In this document: piece by piece, positions 4,969 through 7,226 of the stretch
How positions within the stretch are numbered: the first letter of the stretch is position 1
Layout of the letters: each line of letters begins with the position of its first letter
From: Chloroflexota bacterium
Lineage (GTDB): Bacteria; Chloroflexota; Anaerolineae; SpSt-600
Length of the DNA stretch: 7,226 nucleotides
Direction: 5' to 3'
NCBI GenBank assembly: GCA_011041825.1
Contig: DRAO01000007.1
Coordinates: 1 to 7,226 of the forward strand
Made by a program: the position numbers and the translations under genes
The notes under the pieces: generated by a model
Told to the model about the DNA's origin: nothing
The model's input: the letters and a program-made list of their open reading frames with translations, nothing else
Databases searched by the model: none

Positions 4969-6060
4969 ATGGAAGCGAAAACCATAGGAGAGGCTCTAGC
5001 GGAGCACAAAATCTCCCGCCGTGAGTTCCTCAAATTCTGCACCATTATGGCCGGCACCCTGGCTTTACCCGCAAGTTATGCCCCCAAGATAGCAGAAGCC
5101 CTGGAGAAAGCGAAGAAGCCAGTTGTGATTTGGCTTGAATACCAGGACTGTGCCGGTTGTAGCGAATCCTTCCTCCGAGCACGCAATCCTACGGTGGCCG
5201 AGATAGTTCTGGATGTCTTGGCCGTGGAATATCACGAAACCATTATGGCCGCTGCGGGGAAGCAAGCCGAGGAAGCCCTCCACAATGCTATCCAGGAGAA
5301 GGGCTATCTTGTAGTAGTAGAAGGCTCCATCCCTGTAGCTGAGGGTGGGGTTTACTGCTGCGTTGGGGGACGCTCGGCTGTGGATATCCTTAAAGAAGTA
5401 GCCAACGGTGCCGCCGCCGTCATCGCTGTTGGTAACTGTGCATCCTTTGGAGGGTTGGCTGCTGCCGCCCCTAACCCCACGGGAGCCAAAGGCGTTAGCG
5501 ACATAGTCACCAATGTCCCCGTCGTTAACCTTCCCGGTTGCCCAATGAATGTGGACAACCTGGTAGCCACCATTGTTCACTACCTTACCTTTGGTGGCCT
5601 CCCTGCCACTGATGGCCTGGGACGCCCCCTCTTCGCCTATGGCAAGCGCATCCACGACCATTGTGAGCGCCGTGCGCACTTCGACGCTGGACAGTTCGTG
5701 GAGAAGTGGGGGGATGAAGGCCATCGCCTTGGGTGGTGCCTCTACAAGATGGGATGCAAGGGGCCGGAGACCTACCATAACTGCCCTGATCAGCGCTGGA
5801 ACGAGGGCATCTCCTGGCCGGTATGGTCCGGCCATGGCTGCATCGGCTGTTCCGAACCTCACTTCTGGGACACAATGAGCCCGTTCTACCGCCGTCTGCC
5901 TCAGGTTCCCGGTTTTGGCATCGAAACCACTGCTGATAAAATCGGCCTTACCTTGACGGGTATCACTGCCGCAGGAATCGCCGCCCACGCCATTGGAAGC
6001 GCCATCAGGGCTAAGATCACTAAAGGCCCGGAAAAGCCCGAAGGGTCCACAGAGGAATAG
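4969..6060 (+). CDS. [NiFe] hydrogenase small subunit, Tat-exported, group 1-type
   Basis: This 363-aa electron-transfer subunit is of the HyaA/HupS/HydA type. A twin-arginine signal (SRREFLKF, R17/R18, then a hydrophobic stretch to ~A38) sends the folded heterodimer across the membrane. Proximal cluster ligands are C61 and C64 (DCAGCSES), C157 (GNCASFGG) and C191 (PGCPMN). Distal cluster ligands are H229, C232, C257 and C263. Medial [3Fe-4S] ligands are C272, C291 and C294. The positions matching the two extra cysteines of O2-tolerant enzymes are glycine (G63 and G162), so an ordinary proximal cluster is predicted. A C-terminal hydrophobic helix (~325-346) suggests attachment to the membrane or a cytochrome b partner, which would be encoded beyond the window. 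AAGGAGG precedes the ATG by 4 nt. The large subunit gene follows after 15 nt. Confidence 0.97.
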   Translation: MEAKTIGEALAEHKISRREFLKFCTIMAGTLALPASYAPKIAEALEKAKKPVVIWLEYQDCAGCSESFLRARNPTVAEIVLDVLAVEYHETIMAAAGKQAEEALHNAIQEKGYLVVVEGSIPVAEGGVYCCVGGRSAVDILKEVANGAAAVIAVGNCASFGGLAAAAPNPTGAKGVSDIVTNVPVVNLPGCPMNVDNLVATIVHYLTFGGLPATDGLGRPLFAYGKRIHDHCERRAHFDAGQFVEKWGDEGHRLGWCLYKMGCKGPETYHNCPDQRWNEGISWPVWSGHGCIGCSEPHFWDTMSPFYRRLPQVPGFGIETTADKIGLTLTGITAAGIAAHAIGSAIRAKITKGPEKPEGSTEE

Positions 6061-6075
6061 TCTGGGGAGGTTGCT

Positions 6076-7226
6076 ATGGCTAAGATTTGTATTGACCCGC
6101 TCACCAGGATTGAAGGACACCTGCGCATTGAAGCCCAGGTCGAGAATGGCAAGGTGACAGATGCGTGGAGCTCCTCCACTATGTTCCGAGGCCTTGAGAT
6201 AATCCTGCGAGGGCGTGACCCTCGAGATGCATGGGCCTTCACGCAGCGTATATGCGGCGTGTGTACAACGGTCCACGCCCTTGCCTCGGTACGATGTGTT
6301 GAGAATGCCCTGGGGATTGAAGTTCCCCCTAATGCTCGGATTATCCGCAATATTATGGAAGGCATCCAGTACGTGCAGGACCACGTGATTCATTTCTATC
6401 ACCTCCATGCCCTGGATTGGGTGGACATTGTCAGCGCACTGGATGCTGATCCCGTTGAAACGGCCAAACTGGCCCAATCCATCTCCGATTGGCCTAAATC
6501 CAGCGCCAAATACTTCGCATCTGTCAAGAACAAGCTCCAATCCTTCGTTGAAGCAGGGCAGTTGGGGCCTTTCTCCAATGCCTATTGGGGTCATCCCGCA
6601 TACAAGCTTCCCCCCGAAGCCAACCTGATGGCTGTTGCCCATTACCTAGAAGCCCTCGATTGGCAGCGGGAGGTCATCAAGGTTCATGCCATCTTCGGCG
6701 GCAAGAACCCGCACCCTCAGACCTATCTGGTTGGCGGGATGGCTATCCCTGTAGACCCCAACAGCCCTTCGGCTCTTAATATGGACAAGCTTGCTTATGT
6801 CAAGCGCCTCCTGGTAATGGCTAAGGAATTCGTGGAACAGGTTTACCTGCCTGACTTGCTGGCTGTGGCTTCTTACTACAAAGAATGGGCTTCCATCGGT
6901 GGTGGGGTTGGTAATTTCCTCTCCTACGGCGATTTCCCCGAAATCAGCATCAATGAGCCTGAGAGCTACTACCTGCCCCAGGGGCTCATATTTGACAAGG
7001 ACCTTTCCACCGTTCACCCCCTTGACCAGCAGCAAATTACCGAGTACGTGACCCACTCCTGGTTTGCGTACAGTGAAGGGGATGAGGTGGCAAAGCACCC
7101 CTGGGATGGCGAGACCAAGCCTAATTACACCGGCCCCAAGCCACCTTATGAATGGTTAAACACCGATGGCAAATACTCCTGGATGAAAGCCCCTCGCTAT
7201 CAGGACCGTCCTATGGAGGTTGGACC
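6076..7226 (+). CDS. [NiFe] hydrogenase large subunit, partial (3' end outside window)
   Basis: The first 383 residues of the catalytic subunit (HyaB/HupL/HydB type) are open to the window edge. It begins MAKICIDPLTRIEGHLRIE with the conserved RIEGH. Residues 58-63, RICGVC, supply C60 and C63, the N-terminal pair of cysteines that bind the Ni-Fe site. Further group 1-like segments are VHALASVRCVENALG, GGKNPHPQTYLVGGM, THSWFAYSEGD, and SWMKAPRYQDRPMEVG at the edge. The C-terminal DPCxxCxxH motif and the maturation cleavage site lie outside. The protein has no signal peptide, as expected for a partner carried out by the small subunit's Tat signal. GGGGAGG (6064-6070) lies 5 nt before the ATG. 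No frameshift is seen across the visible part. Confidence 0.97.
   Translation, partial: MAKICIDPLTRIEGHLRIEAQVENGKVTDAWSSSTMFRGLEIILRGRDPRDAWAFTQRICGVCTTVHALASVRCVENALGIEVPPNARIIRNIMEGIQYVQDHVIHFYHLHALDWVDIVSALDADPVETAKLAQSISDWPKSSAKYFASVKNKLQSFVEAGQLGPFSNAYWGHPAYKLPPEANLMAVAHYLEALDWQREVIKVHAIFGGKNPHPQTYLVGGMAIPVDPNSPSALNMDKLAYVKRLLVMAKEFVEQVYLPDLLAVASYYKEWASIGGGVGNFLSYGDFPEISINEPESYYLPQGLIFDKDLSTVHPLDQQQITEYVTHSWFAYSEGDEVAKHPWDGETKPNYTGPKPPYEWLNTDGKYSWMKAPRYQDRPMEVG

Noticed and set aside
5065..6642. 525-codon minus-strand reading frame opposite both hydrogenase genes
   Set aside because: Long, but it lies opposite two unmistakable hydrogenase subunits across their junction, and its translation has no recognisable domain.

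Overview
The window comes from a bacterial chromosome of moderately high GC, with strong Shine-Dalgarno (SD) sites and sigma70-like promoters. The gene set is a DUF362 protein, a DUF6485 cysteine-rich protein, lipoyl synthase, a cytosolic NarL-type two-component pair and a Tat-exported [NiFe] hydrogenase. It fits an anaerobic or facultative, possibly thermophilic bacterium. A Chloroflexota-like lineage is my guess from overall flavour only; nothing in the sequence proves it.

Layout. Positions 17-1511 hold a minus-strand pair: a 66-aa cysteine-rich DUF6485 protein, then a 405-aa DUF362 protein with a C-terminal hydrophobic helix. They share a plausible promoter at 1563-1591, and a perfect 17-bp hairpin lies between them. 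Positions 1512-2073 hold no protein gene but are densely structured. They contain a possible 180-bp MITE-like element (1624-1803) with imperfect terminal inverted repeats, 10-bp flanking direct repeats and an internal 20-bp hairpin. A compact array of GC-rich hairpins with exactly 3-nt loops follows (1800-1928), then another copy of the terminal-repeat motif (1934-1949).

From 1951 onward all genes are on the plus strand. lipA (TTG start, SD that can be folded away) is followed 7 nt after its stop by a perfect-consensus TTGACA-17-TATAAT promoter. That promoter drives a soluble GAF-type histidine kinase and a NarL/LuxR response regulator, which are almost contiguous. After a 127-nt pyrimidine-rich intergenic region with its own candidate promoter come the small and large subunits of a group 1-type [NiFe] hydrogenase. 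The large subunit runs off the window end.

How the genes may work together. The hydrogenase is predicted to be Tat-exported and membrane-attached, probably for H2 uptake. Its proximal cluster has the standard four cysteines, not the six-cysteine O2-tolerant set. The two-component pair next to it is a natural candidate regulator, but this rests on position alone. lipA and the DUF362/DUF6485 pair have no evident functional link to the hydrogenase. The most unusual part of the window is the non-coding region 1512-2073.
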